64,000 nt of DNA from Flagellimonas flava. Lineage in GTDB: Bacteria > Bacteroidota > Bacteroidia > Flavobacteriales > Flavobacteriaceae. Made by a program: the position numbers and the translations under genes. Positions 40,615-51,718 of the stretch are shown here, piece after piece. The stretch spans positions 40,478-104,477 of the forward strand of contig NZ_FQWL01000007.1 of NCBI RefSeq assembly GCF_900129665.1, read 5' to 3'. The notes under the pieces are model-generated. The model saw only the letters and a program-made list of their open reading frames with translations. It made no database searches and was not told the DNA's origin. Position 1 is the first letter of the stretch. The number at the start of each line of letters is the position of its first letter.

Positions 40615-43600
40615 ATGTTCACAAACACTACTGAAAGAGTAAATTTCGCATCCGCTAAGAACATACCGGAATACCCGGATTTCTTGGACATTCAGATTAA
40701 ATCCTTTCAAGATTTTTTCCAACTTGAAACTAAATCTGACGAAAGAGGAAATGAAGGTCTCTATAATACCTTCATGGAAAATTTCCCCATTACAGACACT
40801 AGAAACCAATTCGTACTAGAATTTCTAGATTATTTCATAGACCCTCCAAGATATTCCATCCAAGAATGTATTGAGCGAGGTCTTACCTACAGCGTTCCCT
40901 TAAAGGCTCGCTTAAAATTGTATTGTACCGACCCTGAGCATGAGGATTTTGAAACCATAGTACAGGATGTGTACTTGGGAACCATCCCATACATGACCCC
41001 TAGTGGAACTTTCGTGATCAACGGGGCCGAACGAGTGGTAGTTTCCCAATTACACCGTTCTCCGGGTGTGTTCTTCGGACAGTCGTTCCACGCAAACGGC
41101 ACAAAATTGTATTCAGCTAGGGTAATTCCTTTCAAAGGTTCTTGGATTGAATTTGCAACAGATATCAATGGTGTAATGTACGCCTACATTGATAGAAAGA
41201 AAAAATTACCCGTAACCACTCTTTTCCGAGCCATCGGATTTGAAAGGGATAAGGATATCCTTGAAATCTTTGACCTTTCAGAGGAAGTAAAGGTTTCCAA
41301 GGCTGGACTTAAAAAGGTTTTGGGTAGAAAACTTGCTGCAAGGGTATTGAACACCTGGCACGAGGATTTTGTGGATGAAGATACCGGTGAGGTGGTGTCC
41401 ATCGAACGTAATGAGATCATCCTAGATCGTGATACCGTTCTTGAAAAAGAGCATGTGGATGAAATCATAGACGCCGATGTGAAGACCATTCTACTTCACA
41501 AGGAAAACAACGCGCAGTCTGACTACGCCATTATCCATAATACATTGCAAAAAGACCCTACCAACTCTGAAAAAGAAGCGGTAGAGCACATCTACAGACA
41601 GTTACGTAATGCCGAACCGCCAGATGAAGAGACGGCAAGAGGTATTATCGATAAATTGTTCTTCTCCGATCAGCGCTACAATCTTGGTGAGGTTGGTCGT
41701 TACCGAATGAACAAGAAATTAGGTCTTGATATCGGAATGGACAAACAGGTTTTGACCAAGGAAGATATCATTACCATTATCAAATATTTGATCGAGCTGA
41801 TCAACTCCAAAGCGGAGATTGATGATATCGATCACTTGTCCAACAGACGTGTAAGAACTGTAGGAGAGCAATTGTCTTCCCAGTTTGGTGTAGGTTTGGC
41901 GCGTATGGCACGTACCATTCGTGAGCGTATGAACGTTCGTGATAACGAGGTGTTTACCCCGATTGACCTGATCAATGCCAAGACATTGTCTTCTGTGATC
42001 AACTCGTTCTTCGGAACCAACCAGTTGTCCCAGTTCATGGACCAGACCAACCCGTTGGCAGAGATTACACATAAAAGAAGATTGTCAGCACTTGGACCAG
42101 GTGGTCTTTCCCGAGAAAGAGCTGGTTTTGAGGTACGTGATGTTCACTATACGCACTACGGAAGATTGTGTCCGATTGAAACTCCTGAAGGACCGAATAT
42201 TGGTTTGATTTCTTCCCTTTCGGTGTTTGCCAAGGTAAATCCTATGGGCTTCTTGGAAACCCCATATCGTAAGGTTGAAAATGGAGTGGTTGATACCAAG
42301 GAGTTCAGATACTTGAGTGCGGAAGAAGAAGAAGGAATGAAAATTGCCCAAGCAAACATTCCTATGGATGGTAAAGGCAAGATAGAGGATGACAAGGTAA
42401 TTGCCCGTGAAGAAGGGGATTTCCCAGTGGTGGATCCTTCAGAGGTTAACTACACCGATGTTGCACCGAACCAAATCGCTTCCATTTCAGCTTCTTTGAT
42501 TCCGTTCTTGGAGCATGATGATGCGAACAGGGCTCTGATGGGATCAAACATGATGCGTCAGGCAGTCCCATTGTTGAGACCACAATCCCCGATTGTGGGT
42601 ACTGGCTTGGAAAGACAGGTTGCCACGGATTCAAGGGTATTGATCAATGCAGAAGGTGACGGAGTTGTTGAATATGTGGATGCGCAGAAGATTACTATAA
42701 AATACAGCAGATCTGAGGAAGAGCGTTTGGTAAGCTTCGAGGAAGACTCCAAAACCTACAACTTGGTGAAGTTTAGAAAGACCAACCAAGGTACTAGCAT
42801 CAACCTTAAGCCTATCGTTAGAAAAGGTGATAAGGTGAAAAGAGGTGAGGTGCTTTGTGAAGGTTATGCTACCGAAAAAGGTGAACTGGCCTTGGGTAGG
42901 AACATGAAAGTGGCCTTTATGCCTTGGAAAGGATACAACTTTGAGGATGCGATCGTGATTTCCGAAAAAGTGGTACGTGAGGATATCTTTACTTCGATTC
43001 ATATTGACGAGTATGCCCTAGAGGTTAGGGATACCAAATTGGGTGCGGAGGAATTGACCAACGATATTCCAAACGTATCTGAGGAGGCTACCAAAGATTT
43101 GGACGAATATGGTATGATCCGTATTGGTGCAGAGGTTAAGCCTGGGGATATCCTAATAGGTAAGATTACTCCTAAAGGGGAATCTGACCCAACTCCAGAA
43201 GAAAAACTTTTACGTGCCATTTTTGGTGACAAAGCGGGTGATGTAAAAGATGCTTCGTTGAAGGCTTCTCCTTCTTTGAGAGGTGTGGTTATCGACAAGA
43301 AATTGTTCTCCCGTTCCATTAAGGACAAGCGCAAGCGTTCTGAAGATAAAGAGGCCATTTCCAGATTGGAGATGGACTACGAAGTGAAGTTCCAACAACT
43401 GAAGGATGTTTTGATTGAGAAATTGTTCGGCTTGATCAATGGTAAGACTTCACAAGGTGTGATCAACGACTTGGGTGAGGAAGTACTTCCGAAAGGAAAG
43501 AAATACACCATCAAAATGTTGAACGCTGTTGATGACTTTGCCCACTTGGTAGGTGGTAGCTGGACAACGGATGATAAAACCAATGCATTGGTTGCCGACT

Positions 43601-44424
43601 TGTTGCACAACTATAAAATCAAGTTGAATGATATTCAGGGTAACCTGAGAAGGGATAAGTTTACGATCTCGGTAGGGGATGAACTGCCTGCAGGTATCAT
43701 GAAATTGGCCAAGGTATACATCGCCAAAAAGCGTAAGCTTAAGGTTGGGGATAAAATGGCAGGACGTCACGGTAACAAAGGTATTGTTGCCCGTATCGTT
43801 CGTCAAGAAGATATGCCTTTCTTGGAAGACGGAACACCTGTGGACATCGTATTGAACCCACTTGGTGTACCTTCCCGTATGAACATCGGACAGATTTACG
43901 AAACCGTTTTGGGTTGGGCCGGTCTTAAGTTGGGAAGAAAGTATGGAACTCCAATTTTTGACGGAGCTACCCTAGATCAAATCAACGCGCTTACAGATGA
44001 GGCTGGAGTACCGAGATTTGGACACACCCATCTTTATGATGGAGGTACAGGGAAACGTTTTGATCAGGCTGCGACAGTAGGTGTGATCTACATGTTGAAA
44101 TTGGGCCACATGGTTGACGATAAGATGCATGCTAGATCTATTGGACCATACTCTTTGATCACACAGCAACCGTTGGGTGGTAAGGCCCAGTTTGGTGGTC
44201 AGCGTTTTGGTGAGATGGAGGTTTGGGCACTTGAGGCCTATGGAGCTTCATCAACCTTGCGTGAAATCCTGACCGTGAAGTCGGATGACGTTATCGGAAG
44301 GGCCAAGACCTATGAGTCCATTGTTAAAGGTGAGACCATGCCAGAACCTGGATTGCCAGAATCTTTCAACGTATTGATGCACGAGCTTAAAGGATTGGGC
44401 TTGGATATCAGATTGGAAGAGTAG
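40615..44424 (+). CDS. rpoB: DNA-directed RNA polymerase subunit beta
   Basis: 1269 residues from the ATG at 40615; a TTG three bases upstream is also in frame. The rifampicin region is visible near residue 460 ([20 protein letters not shown] then [20 protein letters not shown]), with wild-type-looking residues (S, Q, D, H and S of the resistance cluster). Other motifs: [44 protein letters not shown] and the C-terminal [18 protein letters not shown]. It is followed after 44 bp by rpoC. Confidence 0.99.
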   Translation: MFTNTTERVNFASAKNIPEYPDFLDIQIKSFQDFFQLETKSDERGNEGLYNTFMENFPITDTRNQFVLEFLDYFIDPPRYSIQECIERGLTYSVPLKARLKLYCTDPEHEDFETIVQDVYLGTIPYMTPSGTFVINGAERVVVSQLHRSPGVFFGQSFHANGTKLYSARVIPFKGSWIEFATDINGVMYAYIDRKKKLPVTTLFRAIGFERDKDILEIFDLSEEVKVSKAGLKKVLGRKLAARVLNTWHEDFVDEDTGEVVSIERNEIILDRDTVLEKEHVDEIIDADVKTILLHKENNAQSDYAIIHNTLQKDPTNSEKEAVEHIYRQLRNAEPPDEETARGIIDKLFFSDQRYNLGEVGRYRMNKKLGLDIGMDKQVLTKEDIITIIKYLIELINSKAEIDDIDHLSNRRVRTVGEQLSSQFGVGLARMARTIRERMNVRDNEVFTPIDLINAKTLSSVINSFFGTNQLSQFMDQTNPLAEITHKRRLSALGPGGLSRERAGFEVRDVHYTHYGRLCPIETPEGPNIGLISSLSVFAKVNPMGFLETPYRKVENGVVDTKEFRYLSAEEEEGMKIAQANIPMDGKGKIEDDKVIAREEGDFPVVDPSEVNYTDVAPNQIASISASLIPFLEHDDANRALMGSNMMRQAVPLLRPQSPIVGTGLERQVATDSRVLINAEGDGVVEYVDAQKITIKYSRSEEERLVSFEEDSKTYNLVKFRKTNQGTSINLKPIVRKGDKVKRGEVLCEGYATEKGELALGRNMKVAFMPWKGYNFEDAIVISEKVVREDIFTSIHIDEYALEVRDTKLGAEELTNDIPNVSEEATKDLDEYGMIRIGAEVKPGDILIGKITPKGESDPTPEEKLLRAIFGDKAGDVKDASLKASPSLRGVVIDKKLFSRSIKDKRKRSEDKEAISRLEMDYEVKFQQLKDVLIEKLFGLINGKTSQGVINDLGEEVLPKGKKYTIKMLNAVDDFAHLVGGSWTTDDKTNALVADLLHNYKIKLNDIQGNLRRDKFTISVGDELPAGIMKLAKVYIAKKRKLKVGDKMAGRHGNKGIVARIVRQEDMPFLEDGTPVDIVLNPLGVPSRMNIGQIYETVLGWAGLKLGRKYGTPIFDGATLDQINALTDEAGVPRFGHTHLYDGGTGKRFDQAATVGVIYMLKLGHMVDDKMHARSIGPYSLITQQPLGGKAQFGGQRFGEMEVWALEAYGASSTLREILTVKSDDVIGRAKTYESIVKGETMPEPGLPESFNVLMHELKGLGLDIRLEE

Positions 44425-44468
44425 TAAAGTTTATAAAGCATTTTTAATCATATCATCTCCATAGTATT

Positions 44469-47400
44469 ATGGCTAGAATAAAAGATAATAACGCACCAAA
44501 AAGGTTTGATAAAATTTCCATCGGATTGGCCTCTCCGGAGTCCATTTTGGCAGAATCCCGTGGCGAGGTTTTAAAGCCTGAAACCATTAACTATAGAACG
44601 CACAAACCTGAGCGTGATGGATTGTTCTGTGAGCGTATTTTTGGTCCTGTAAAGGATTACGAATGTGCCTGTGGAAAATATAAGCGTATCCGTTATCGTG
44701 GAATTGTTTGTGATCGTTGTGGTGTAGAGGTTACGGAGAAAAAAGTACGTAGAGATCGTGTGGGACACATCAATTTGGTGGTTCCTGTGGCGCATATCTG
44801 GTATTTCCGTTCCCTTCCAAACAAAATTGGATACCTCTTGGGACTGCCTTCCAAGAAATTGGACATGATCATTTACTATGAAAGGTACGTGGTGATCCAA
44901 CCTGGTCTTGCCAAAGGCCCAGAAGGTGAGGAAATCAATAAAATGGATTTCTTGACCGAAGAGGAGTATTTGAACATTTTGGAGGAATTGCCTGCTGAGA
45001 ACCAATACTTGGAAGATACAGATCCTAATAAGTTCGTAGCCAAAATGGGTGCGGAATGTTTGATTGATTTGTTGTCCCGTATTGATCTACAGGAGCTTTC
45101 CTATCAATTGAGGCACAAGGCCAATACGGAAACTTCCAAGCAACGTAAAACTGAGGCCTTGAAGAGACTTCAGGTGGTTGAGGCCTTGCGTGAGTCACAA
45201 GATAATCGGGAAAATAACCCGGAGTGGATGATCATGAAAGTGATTCCTGTAATTCCACCAGAATTACGTCCATTGGTACCATTGGATGGAGGGCGTTTCG
45301 CCACTTCCGATTTGAACGATCTGTACCGAAGGGTGATTATCCGTAACAATCGTCTAAAGCGATTGATGGAAATTAAGGCACCTGAGGTAATCTTGAGAAA
45401 TGAGAAGCGTATGCTTCAGGAAGCTGTGGATTCCTTGTTCGATAATACAAGAAAAGCCTCTGCAGTTAAAACAGAATCAAACAGACCATTGAAATCCCTT
45501 TCAGATTCTTTGAAAGGTAAACAAGGTCGTTTCCGTCAGAACCTTTTGGGTAAACGTGTGGATTATTCCGCCCGTTCGGTTATTGTGGTTGGACCGGAGA
45601 TGAAATTGTATGAATGTGGTCTGCCAAAAGATATGGCTGCTGAATTGTACAAGCCTTTCGTAATCAGAAAACTGATAGAAAGAGGTATTGTAAAAACAGT
45701 GAAATCAGCCAAGAAGATCATAGACAAGAAAGAGCCTGTGGTTTGGGATATCCTTGAAAATGTATTGAAAGGACATCCGGTATTATTGAACCGTGCTCCC
45801 ACATTGCACCGATTGGGTATTCAAGCTTTCCAGCCTAAGTTGATTGAAGGTAAGGCGATTCGCCTACACCCATTGGCCTGTACCGCATTTAACGCGGATT
45901 TTGATGGGGATCAGATGGCGGTTCACTTACCATTGGGACCAGAGGCGATTTTGGAGGCACAATTACTGATGTTGGCTTCTCAAAATATCCTAAATCCTGC
46001 AAATGGTTCACCGATTACCGTTCCTTCACAGGACATGGTTTTGGGTCTGTACTATATGACCAAGGAGCGAAAGTCTACCAAAGAGGTACCGATCAGGGGT
46101 GAAGGATTGACCTTCTACTCTGCGGAAGAGGTTGAAATCGCCTTCAATGAAGGAAAGGTAGATTTGAACGCCGGTATAAAAGTTCGCGCGAAGGATTTTA
46201 ATGATGATGGCGAGCTTGTTAATCAGATCATCGAGACTACCGTAGGTCGTGTGTTGTTCAACAGTGTTGTTCCAGAACAAGCCGGATATATCAACACGGT
46301 TCTGAACAAGAAATCCCTGAGAAATATCATTGGGGATATTCTGGCAGTTACCGATGTGCCTAGAACCGCCGAGTTCTTGGATAAGATTAAAGCTATGGGT
46401 TATGATTTCGCCTTTAAAGGTGGATTGTCCTTTAGTTTGGGGGATATTATCATTCCACCAGAGAAGCATGATATGATCAATGATGCCAATGAGCAAGTTG
46501 ATGGTATTATGATGAACTATAACATGGGTCTGATTACCAATAACGAACGTTACAATCAGGTAATTGACGTTTGGACCTCCACTAATGCCATGTTGACCGA
46601 ATTGGCCATGAAGCGAATTCGCGAAGATCAACAGGGATTCAACTCGGTGTATATGATGTTGGATTCAGGGGCAAGGGGTTCCAAGGAACAGATTCGTCAG
46701 TTGACCGGTATGCGTGGATTGATGGCGAAGCCTAAAAAATCTACTGCCGGTGGTGGAGAGATTATCGAAAACCCGATTCTTTCCAACTTTAAGGAAGGAC
46801 TTTCCATCTTGGAATATTTTATCTCTACCCACGGTGCGCGTAAAGGTCTTGCGGATACTGCTTTGAAAACGGCGGATGCAGGATACTTGACACGTCGTTT
46901 GGTAGATGTTTCCCAAGATGTGATTATCAATATCGAGGATTGTGGTACACTTCGAGGTATTGAGGTTAAGGCCTTGAAGAAAAACGAAGAAGTTGTGGAG
47001 ACCTTGGGTGAGCGAATCCTAGGAAGGGTTTCTTTGCACGATGTATACAATCCGTTGACAGAGGAATTGGTATTGGCCGCTGGTCAAGAAATTTCCGAAG
47101 CTGATGTGAAGAAGGTTGAAGCTGCTCCAATTGAGAAAATTGAAGTACGTTCTGCCCTGACCTGTGAAGCCCCAAAAGGAATCTGTGCCAAATGTTATGG
47201 TAGAAACCTTGCTACCAACAAAATGGTTCAGCGAGGTGAAGCCGTAGGTGTGGTAGCTGCCCAATCAATTGGAGAACCAGGTACTCAGCTGACATTGCGT
47301 ACGTTCCACGTAGGAGGTATTGCCGGTAACATTTCTGAGGACAACAAGTTGGAAGCCAAATTTGATGGTGTTGCGGAGATTGAAGATTTGCGTACCGTAG

Positions 47401-48767
47401 TAGGTGAAAACAGTGAGGGTGAAAAAGCCAATATTGTGATTTCACGAACTTCAGAAATCAAAGTGGTGGATGCCAACACGGGGATTACATTGAGTACCAA
47501 CAACATTCCTTATGGATCGCAGTTGTTCGTTAAGAACGGTGCCAAGATTAAGAAAGGAACCGTTGTTTGTCAGTGGGATCCCTATAACGGTGTGATCGTG
47601 TCCGAATTTACTGGTCAGATTGCCTACGAGAATATTGAGCAGGGGGTTACCTATCAAGTTGAAATCGATGAACAGACCGGTTTCCAAGAAAAGGTAATTT
47701 CCGAATCCAGAAATAAAAAGCTGATTCCAACCTTGTTGATCAAAGATGGAAAAGGTGAAACCTTACGTTCGTACAACTTGCCAGTTGGTTCGCATATTAT
47801 GGTGGACGATGGTGAGAAAATCAAAGAAGGTAAGATTTTGGTGAAGATTCCACGTAAGTCTGCCAAGGCAGGGGATATTACCGGTGGTCTACCAAGGGTA
47901 ACCGAGCTGTTTGAAGCACGAAACCCTTCTAACCCAGCAGTAGTTTCTGAAATTGATGGTGTGGTATCTTTCGGTAAGATCAAGCGTGGTAACCGAGAAA
48001 TCATTATCGAATCCAAGACGGGTGAGATCAAGAAATACTTGGTAAAACTTTCCAACCAGATTTTGGTACAGGAAAACGATTATGTCCGGGCAGGTATGCC
48101 ATTGTCGGATGGATCTATTACTCCCGAAGATATTTTGGCGATCAAAGGACCATCTGCAGTACAGCAATACTTGGTGAACGAGGTTCAGGAGGTATACCGT
48201 CTGCAAGGTGTGAAAATCAATGATAAGCACTTTGAGGTTGTGGTACGTCAGATGATGCGTAAAGTTCGTATTGAAGATTCTGGTGATACTACCTTTTTGG
48301 AAAATCAATTGGTGCACAAGGATGATTTCATCCGCGAAAACGATGAGATTTTCGGAATGAAAGTGGTGGAAGAAGCAGGAGAGTCTGAAAACTTGAAAGC
48401 TGGACAGATAATTTCTGCCCGTGCATTAAGGGACGAAAACTCGGTATTGAGAAGAGCGGATAAGACTTTGGTCACAGCAAGAGATGCGGTTGCAGCTACG
48501 GCTACGCCGATCTTGCAAGGTATTACCAGAGCTTCCCTACAAACCAAATCGTTTATCTCAGCGGCATCATTCCAGGAAACTACCAAAGTATTGAACGAAG
48601 CTGCCGTAAGCGGTAAAGTAGATACCTTGGAAGGATTGAAGGAAAATGTCATTGTAGGACATAAGATTCCTGCCGGTACCGGTATGAGGGATTATGATAG
48701 TATCATTGTAGGCTCCAAAGAGGAGTATGATGAAATCATGGCTCGCAAAGAGGAATTCAAATTCTAA
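44469..48767 (+). CDS. rpoC: DNA-directed RNA polymerase subunit beta'
   Basis: 1432 residues. The N-terminal zinc finger has CxC and CxxC spaced by 12 residues from residue 66. The catalytic [14 protein letters not shown] lies near 475. The second zinc site begins [13 protein letters not shown] near 899, with [20 protein letters not shown] and LRTFHVGG in the trigger-loop region. It supplies the catalytic Mg2+ site of RNA polymerase. A strong terminator starts 6 nt after its stop. Confidence 0.99.
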   Translation: MARIKDNNAPKRFDKISIGLASPESILAESRGEVLKPETINYRTHKPERDGLFCERIFGPVKDYECACGKYKRIRYRGIVCDRCGVEVTEKKVRRDRVGHINLVVPVAHIWYFRSLPNKIGYLLGLPSKKLDMIIYYERYVVIQPGLAKGPEGEEINKMDFLTEEEYLNILEELPAENQYLEDTDPNKFVAKMGAECLIDLLSRIDLQELSYQLRHKANTETSKQRKTEALKRLQVVEALRESQDNRENNPEWMIMKVIPVIPPELRPLVPLDGGRFATSDLNDLYRRVIIRNNRLKRLMEIKAPEVILRNEKRMLQEAVDSLFDNTRKASAVKTESNRPLKSLSDSLKGKQGRFRQNLLGKRVDYSARSVIVVGPEMKLYECGLPKDMAAELYKPFVIRKLIERGIVKTVKSAKKIIDKKEPVVWDILENVLKGHPVLLNRAPTLHRLGIQAFQPKLIEGKAIRLHPLACTAFNADFDGDQMAVHLPLGPEAILEAQLLMLASQNILNPANGSPITVPSQDMVLGLYYMTKERKSTKEVPIRGEGLTFYSAEEVEIAFNEGKVDLNAGIKVRAKDFNDDGELVNQIIETTVGRVLFNSVVPEQAGYINTVLNKKSLRNIIGDILAVTDVPRTAEFLDKIKAMGYDFAFKGGLSFSLGDIIIPPEKHDMINDANEQVDGIMMNYNMGLITNNERYNQVIDVWTSTNAMLTELAMKRIREDQQGFNSVYMMLDSGARGSKEQIRQLTGMRGLMAKPKKSTAGGGEIIENPILSNFKEGLSILEYFISTHGARKGLADTALKTADAGYLTRRLVDVSQDVIINIEDCGTLRGIEVKALKKNEEVVETLGERILGRVSLHDVYNPLTEELVLAAGQEISEADVKKVEAAPIEKIEVRSALTCEAPKGICAKCYGRNLATNKMVQRGEAVGVVAAQSIGEPGTQLTLRTFHVGGIAGNISEDNKLEAKFDGVAEIEDLRTVVGENSEGEKANIVISRTSEIKVVDANTGITLSTNNIPYGSQLFVKNGAKIKKGTVVCQWDPYNGVIVSEFTGQIAYENIEQGVTYQVEIDEQTGFQEKVISESRNKKLIPTLLIKDGKGETLRSYNLPVGSHIMVDDGEKIKEGKILVKIPRKSAKAGDITGGLPRVTELFEARNPSNPAVVSEIDGVVSFGKIKRGNREIIIESKTGEIKKYLVKLSNQILVQENDYVRAGMPLSDGSITPEDILAIKGPSAVQQYLVNEVQEVYRLQGVKINDKHFEVVVRQMMRKVRIEDSGDTTFLENQLVHKDDFIRENDEIFGMKVVEEAGESENLKAGQIISARALRDENSVLRRADKTLVTARDAVAATATPILQGITRASLQTKSFISAASFQETTKVLNEAAVSGKVDTLEGLKENVIVGHKIPAGTGMRDYDSIIVGSKEEYDEIMARKEEFKF

Positions 48768-48773
48768 ATTAAC

Positions 48774-48807
48774 AAACCCTGATGGCAACATCAGGGTTTT
48801 CTTTTTT
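48774..48807 (+). terminator. Intrinsic terminator after rpoC
   Basis: 11-bp stem AAACCCTGATG/CATCAGGGTTT with a GCAA tetraloop, followed by TTCTTTTTT. It ends the rplKAJL-rpoBC transcript. Confidence 0.93.
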
Positions 48808-48826
48808 ACTCAAAATTATAATGTAA

Positions 48827-49141
48827 ATGGCTGAAAACGAAAAGAATCAGCAAAAGCAGATCAATATAGAATTGGATGAAAAGACGGCCGAAGGCACGTA
48901 TTCCAATTTGGCAATCATTAACCATTCAGTGTCGGAGTTTGTGGTGGACTTCATTAGCATGATGCCGGGAGCTCCCAAGGCCAAGGTGAAAAGTAGAATA
49001 ATTTTAACGCCTCAACATGCCAAAAAATTTCTCAAGGCATTGAATGACAACGTTTCCCGGTTTGAAAAAGCCCATGGAACCATTAAGGATTATGAACAAC
49101 CCGCAATCCCATTGAATTTTGGGCCCACTGGAGAGGCATAA
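48827..49141 (+). CDS. DUF3467 family protein
   Basis: 104 residues, MAENEKNQQKQINIELDEKT. The conserved part is EGTYSNLAIINHSVSEFVVD, then SRIILTPQHAKKFLKALNDN. Beta-sandwich-like, no signal peptide and no known activity. The gene stands between two strong terminators directly after rpoC, so it must have its own promoter in a gap of only 20-odd bp, or live on read-through from rpoC. Its position next to rpoC is conserved in many Bacteroidota. Confidence 0.88.
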   Translation: MAENEKNQQKQINIELDEKTAEGTYSNLAIINHSVSEFVVDFISMMPGAPKAKVKSRIILTPQHAKKFLKALNDNVSRFEKAHGTIKDYEQPAIPLNFGPTGEA

Positions 49142-49144
49142 AAC

Positions 49145-49180
49145 AAAAAACCTGACTTTTATGTCAGGTTTTTTCTTTTC
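49145..49180 (+). terminator. Intrinsic terminator after the DUF3467 gene
   Basis: AAAAAACCTGAC (49145-49156) pairs with GTCAGGTTTTTT (49163-49174) around TTTTAT, followed by CTTTTC. It works in both directions because of the A-rich left arm, and so may also serve the convergent membrane-protein gene. Confidence 0.9.
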
Positions 49181-49193
49181 AATTCGAAATTCT

Positions 49194-49625
49194 TTAGCTC
49201 AGCCAACCTTTTTGAACCCCTTTTTTAGAGAATAAAATAAGGAGCAAGCCGATTACCACAACAATTATGGGCATGGTATATGCATGGCTGCCATAAACTT
49301 CTCCCGCATTTTGTAGGAGCAGCCAATTTATAAACTGCAAAACAGCGGCGACCAAAGAGACTACAAAAAGAGGTTTGGCCCATTTTTTTCTTAGGAGTAG
49401 ACCTATGGACGCTATGGTTCCGGAAAAAACGGCGATGGCAAAGGCTGCGGTTGCCCAAGCCGGAACACCTTCAAAGAGTTCGCGCTCGGCTTGACTCATA
49501 GCTTCCAACATTTCCACTTGATTGAACTTAATGCTTAGATAATTGTAGACACCGGAAAGATTCCATAATAGTGCCAGAACGCTTACTACCCAAAACCAAA
49601 TAGGTGGTTTGTTTGAATCGGACAT
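49194..49625 (-). CDS. Small four-helix membrane protein of unknown function
   Basis: 143 residues with four predicted membrane segments: WFWVVSVLALLWNLSGVYNY (near 10-30), AWATAAFAIAVFSGTIASIG (near 55-77), PLFVVSLVAAVLQFINWLLL (near 85-105) and PIIVVVIGLLLILF (near 117-132). The loops are short. I do not recognise the family. It is convergent with DUF3467 and sits 101 bp downstream of prfC on the same strand. Confidence 0.75.
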   Translation of the reverse strand: MSDSNKPPIWFWVVSVLALLWNLSGVYNYLSIKFNQVEMLEAMSQAERELFEGVPAWATAAFAIAVFSGTIASIGLLLRKKWAKPLFVVSLVAAVLQFINWLLLQNAGEVYGSHAYTMPIIVVVIGLLLILFSKKGVQKGWLS

Positions 49626-49726
49626 AAGAAAAGTTTTTATTGGTTACTGCCAATAAAGTACAAAAAAAGTAACAAAGTGTTTTCTAATCAATTGAAAACG
49701 GGATAGGTACGTCCTTGTTTACCGCT

Positions 49727-51319
49727 TTAAACCGTGGTGGGCTCTGAAGTAAACCTGAGCCTAACGGTTGGATATTTTTGTTGGGTCATTTGTAGGGAAA
49801 AGGCAGAATCTGCCAAAAATACCAGTTGCCCCCTCTTATCCTTAGCCAGAAACTTCTGTTTTACACGTTTAAATTCTTTGAACTCCTCGTTTTCTTCCAT
49901 AGGCTCTACCCAGCAGGCCTTGTGCGCCGGAAAGTTCTCATAGGAACATTTGGCACCATATTCATGCTCCAAGCGGTATTGGATAACCTCATATTGCAGG
50001 GCCCCAACGGTTCCGATGATTTTTCTACCATTCAATTCCAAGGTAAACAGCTGCGCAACACCCTCATCCATAAGTTGGTCAATGCCTTTATAAAGTTGTT
50101 TGGCCTTCATGGGGTCGGCATTGTTGATGTATCTAAAATGTTCTGGTGAAAAACTTGGGATTCCAGTATAGCTTAGTTTTTCACCGCTGGTCAGGGTATC
50201 GCCGATCTTAAAATTTCCGGTATCATGAAGCCCAACGATATCACCGGGATAGGAAATATCCACAATCTCCTTTTTCTCAGCAAAAAAGGCGTTTGGACTG
50301 GAAAACTTCAGTTTTTTGTCTAGACGTACGTGCAGATAAGGCTTGTTGCGCTCGAAGGTGCCTGAAACAATTTTTATAAAAGCCAAGCGATCACGGTGTT
50401 TAGGGTCCATATTTGCATGGATTTTGAAAACAAACCCGGAAAAATCCTTTTCATTGGAAGCGACCAAGCGTTCCTCCGCCTTTTTGGGTCTTGGGGAAGG
50501 AGCGATGTCCACAAAACAGTCCAATAATTCGCGAACTCCAAAATTGTTCAACGCCGAACCAAAGAAGACAGGTTGTTGTGCGCCCTCTAGATAGGCTTCT
50601 TTATCAAATTCAGGATATACCCCAGTGGCAAGCTCCAAGTTGTCCCGAAGTTCCTGGGCAGAGTTTTCACCAATAATCCCTTCCAGTTCAGTACTTTCAA
50701 TATCATCAAAAGCAATGGTCTCTTCAATATTCTGTTTACTATTACCGCTGAATAGATTGATGTTCTTCTCGTAAATGTTATAGATACCTTTGAAATCGTA
50801 CCCCATTCCAATAGGAAAACTTAAGGGAGTTACCGAAAGGCCCAATTTTTGCTCTACCTCGTCCAAAAGGTCAAAAGCATCTTTCCCTTCACGGTCCAAT
50901 TTATTGATGAAAACAATCATGGGAATGCTTCGCATCCTACAGACTTCAACCAACTTTTCGGTTTGCTCCTCAACACCTTTAGCCACATCAATTACAACAA
51001 TTACGCTATCCACAGCCGTCAGTGTTCTAAAAGTATCTTCTGCAAAATCCTTGTGTCCCGGGGTGTCTAAGATATTGATTTTCTTATCGTTGTAAAGAAA
51101 GGCAAGCACTGAGGTGGCTACAGAAATTCCTCGTTGACGTTCAATTTCCATGAAATCACTGGTAGCGCTTTTCTTGATTTTGTTGTTTTTCACTGCTCCC
51201 GCCTCCTGGATGGCACCTCCAAAAAGTAAAAGTTTTTCAGTTAAGGTGGTTTTCCCCGCATCCGGATGGGAAATGATACCAAAAGTTCGTCGTCTTGCTA
51301 TTTCCTGTTCAAAATCCAT
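49727..51319 (-). CDS. prfC: Peptide chain release factor 3
   Basis: 530 residues from the ATG at 51319 (MDFEQEIARRRTFGIISHPD); an upstream in-frame start at 51337 is less likely. G-domain: HPDAGKTTLTEKLL (P-loop), ERQRGISVATSV (switch I), DTPGHKDFAEDTFRTL (switch II) and FINKLDREG (NKxD). Later MEENEEFKEFKRVKQKFLAK in the C-terminal domain. RF3 recycles RF1/RF2 after peptide release. Confidence 0.97.
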   Translation of the reverse strand: MDFEQEIARRRTFGIISHPDAGKTTLTEKLLLFGGAIQEAGAVKNNKIKKSATSDFMEIERQRGISVATSVLAFLYNDKKINILDTPGHKDFAEDTFRTLTAVDSVIVVIDVAKGVEEQTEKLVEVCRMRSIPMIVFINKLDREGKDAFDLLDEVEQKLGLSVTPLSFPIGMGYDFKGIYNIYEKNINLFSGNSKQNIEETIAFDDIESTELEGIIGENSAQELRDNLELATGVYPEFDKEAYLEGAQQPVFFGSALNNFGVRELLDCFVDIAPSPRPKKAEERLVASNEKDFSGFVFKIHANMDPKHRDRLAFIKIVSGTFERNKPYLHVRLDKKLKFSSPNAFFAEKKEIVDISYPGDIVGLHDTGNFKIGDTLTSGEKLSYTGIPSFSPEHFRYINNADPMKAKQLYKGIDQLMDEGVAQLFTLELNGRKIIGTVGALQYEVIQYRLEHEYGAKCSYENFPAHKACWVEPMEENEEFKEFKRVKQKFLAKDKRGQLVFLADSAFSLQMTQQKYPTVRLRFTSEPTTV

Positions 51320-51334
51320 CAACAAAAATTTCGG

Positions 51335-51342
51335 CAAAAATA
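51335..51342 (-). promoter_or_regulatory. -7 promoter element for prfC
   Basis: On the minus strand TATTTTTG, an exact TAnnTTTG match 15 nt before the prfC ATG. No -33 TTG at standard spacing was found. Confidence 0.5.
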
Positions 51343-51718
51343 GGGTTTTATCACGTACTCAGGGGATTAAATTGAATGATGGAAATTGTTAATATTATTA
51401 GGACAAAAAACCCATTAATAGGATGGTAAAAATCAAAAAGTAAAGTAATTTTCCCACAGTGCAGAGAGGAGCTTTTTAGATGGGAATAATCTATTTAACA
51501 ATTCCTCTCGTATAAATATAAGTGGTACATAATGACGATGAATTTGCCTTTTGTCGATTAAAATAGGTAGTGCACCCCAAATGAACTAACTATGCGCACA
51601 AAGATGGGTTGGAAAAGTTTTGCGACTTATGCCACTTGTAGATAAGAAAAGCCCCATTTTCTTACACAAACGAGAACACTTAATATGCCATGGTGATTAG
51701 TTGACCAAAACTATCATT
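51343..51718. other. 376-bp gap between divergent prfC and the surface locus, with a nested inverted repeat
   Basis: No coding potential seen. The one structure is a nested inverted repeat at 51464-51509: outer arms GAGAGGA/TCCTCTC and inner arms TAGAT/ATCTA, roughly symmetric. No exact TAnnTTTG was found in the right half to serve the TSP3-repeat gene, so its promoter remains unplaced. Confidence 0.4.
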
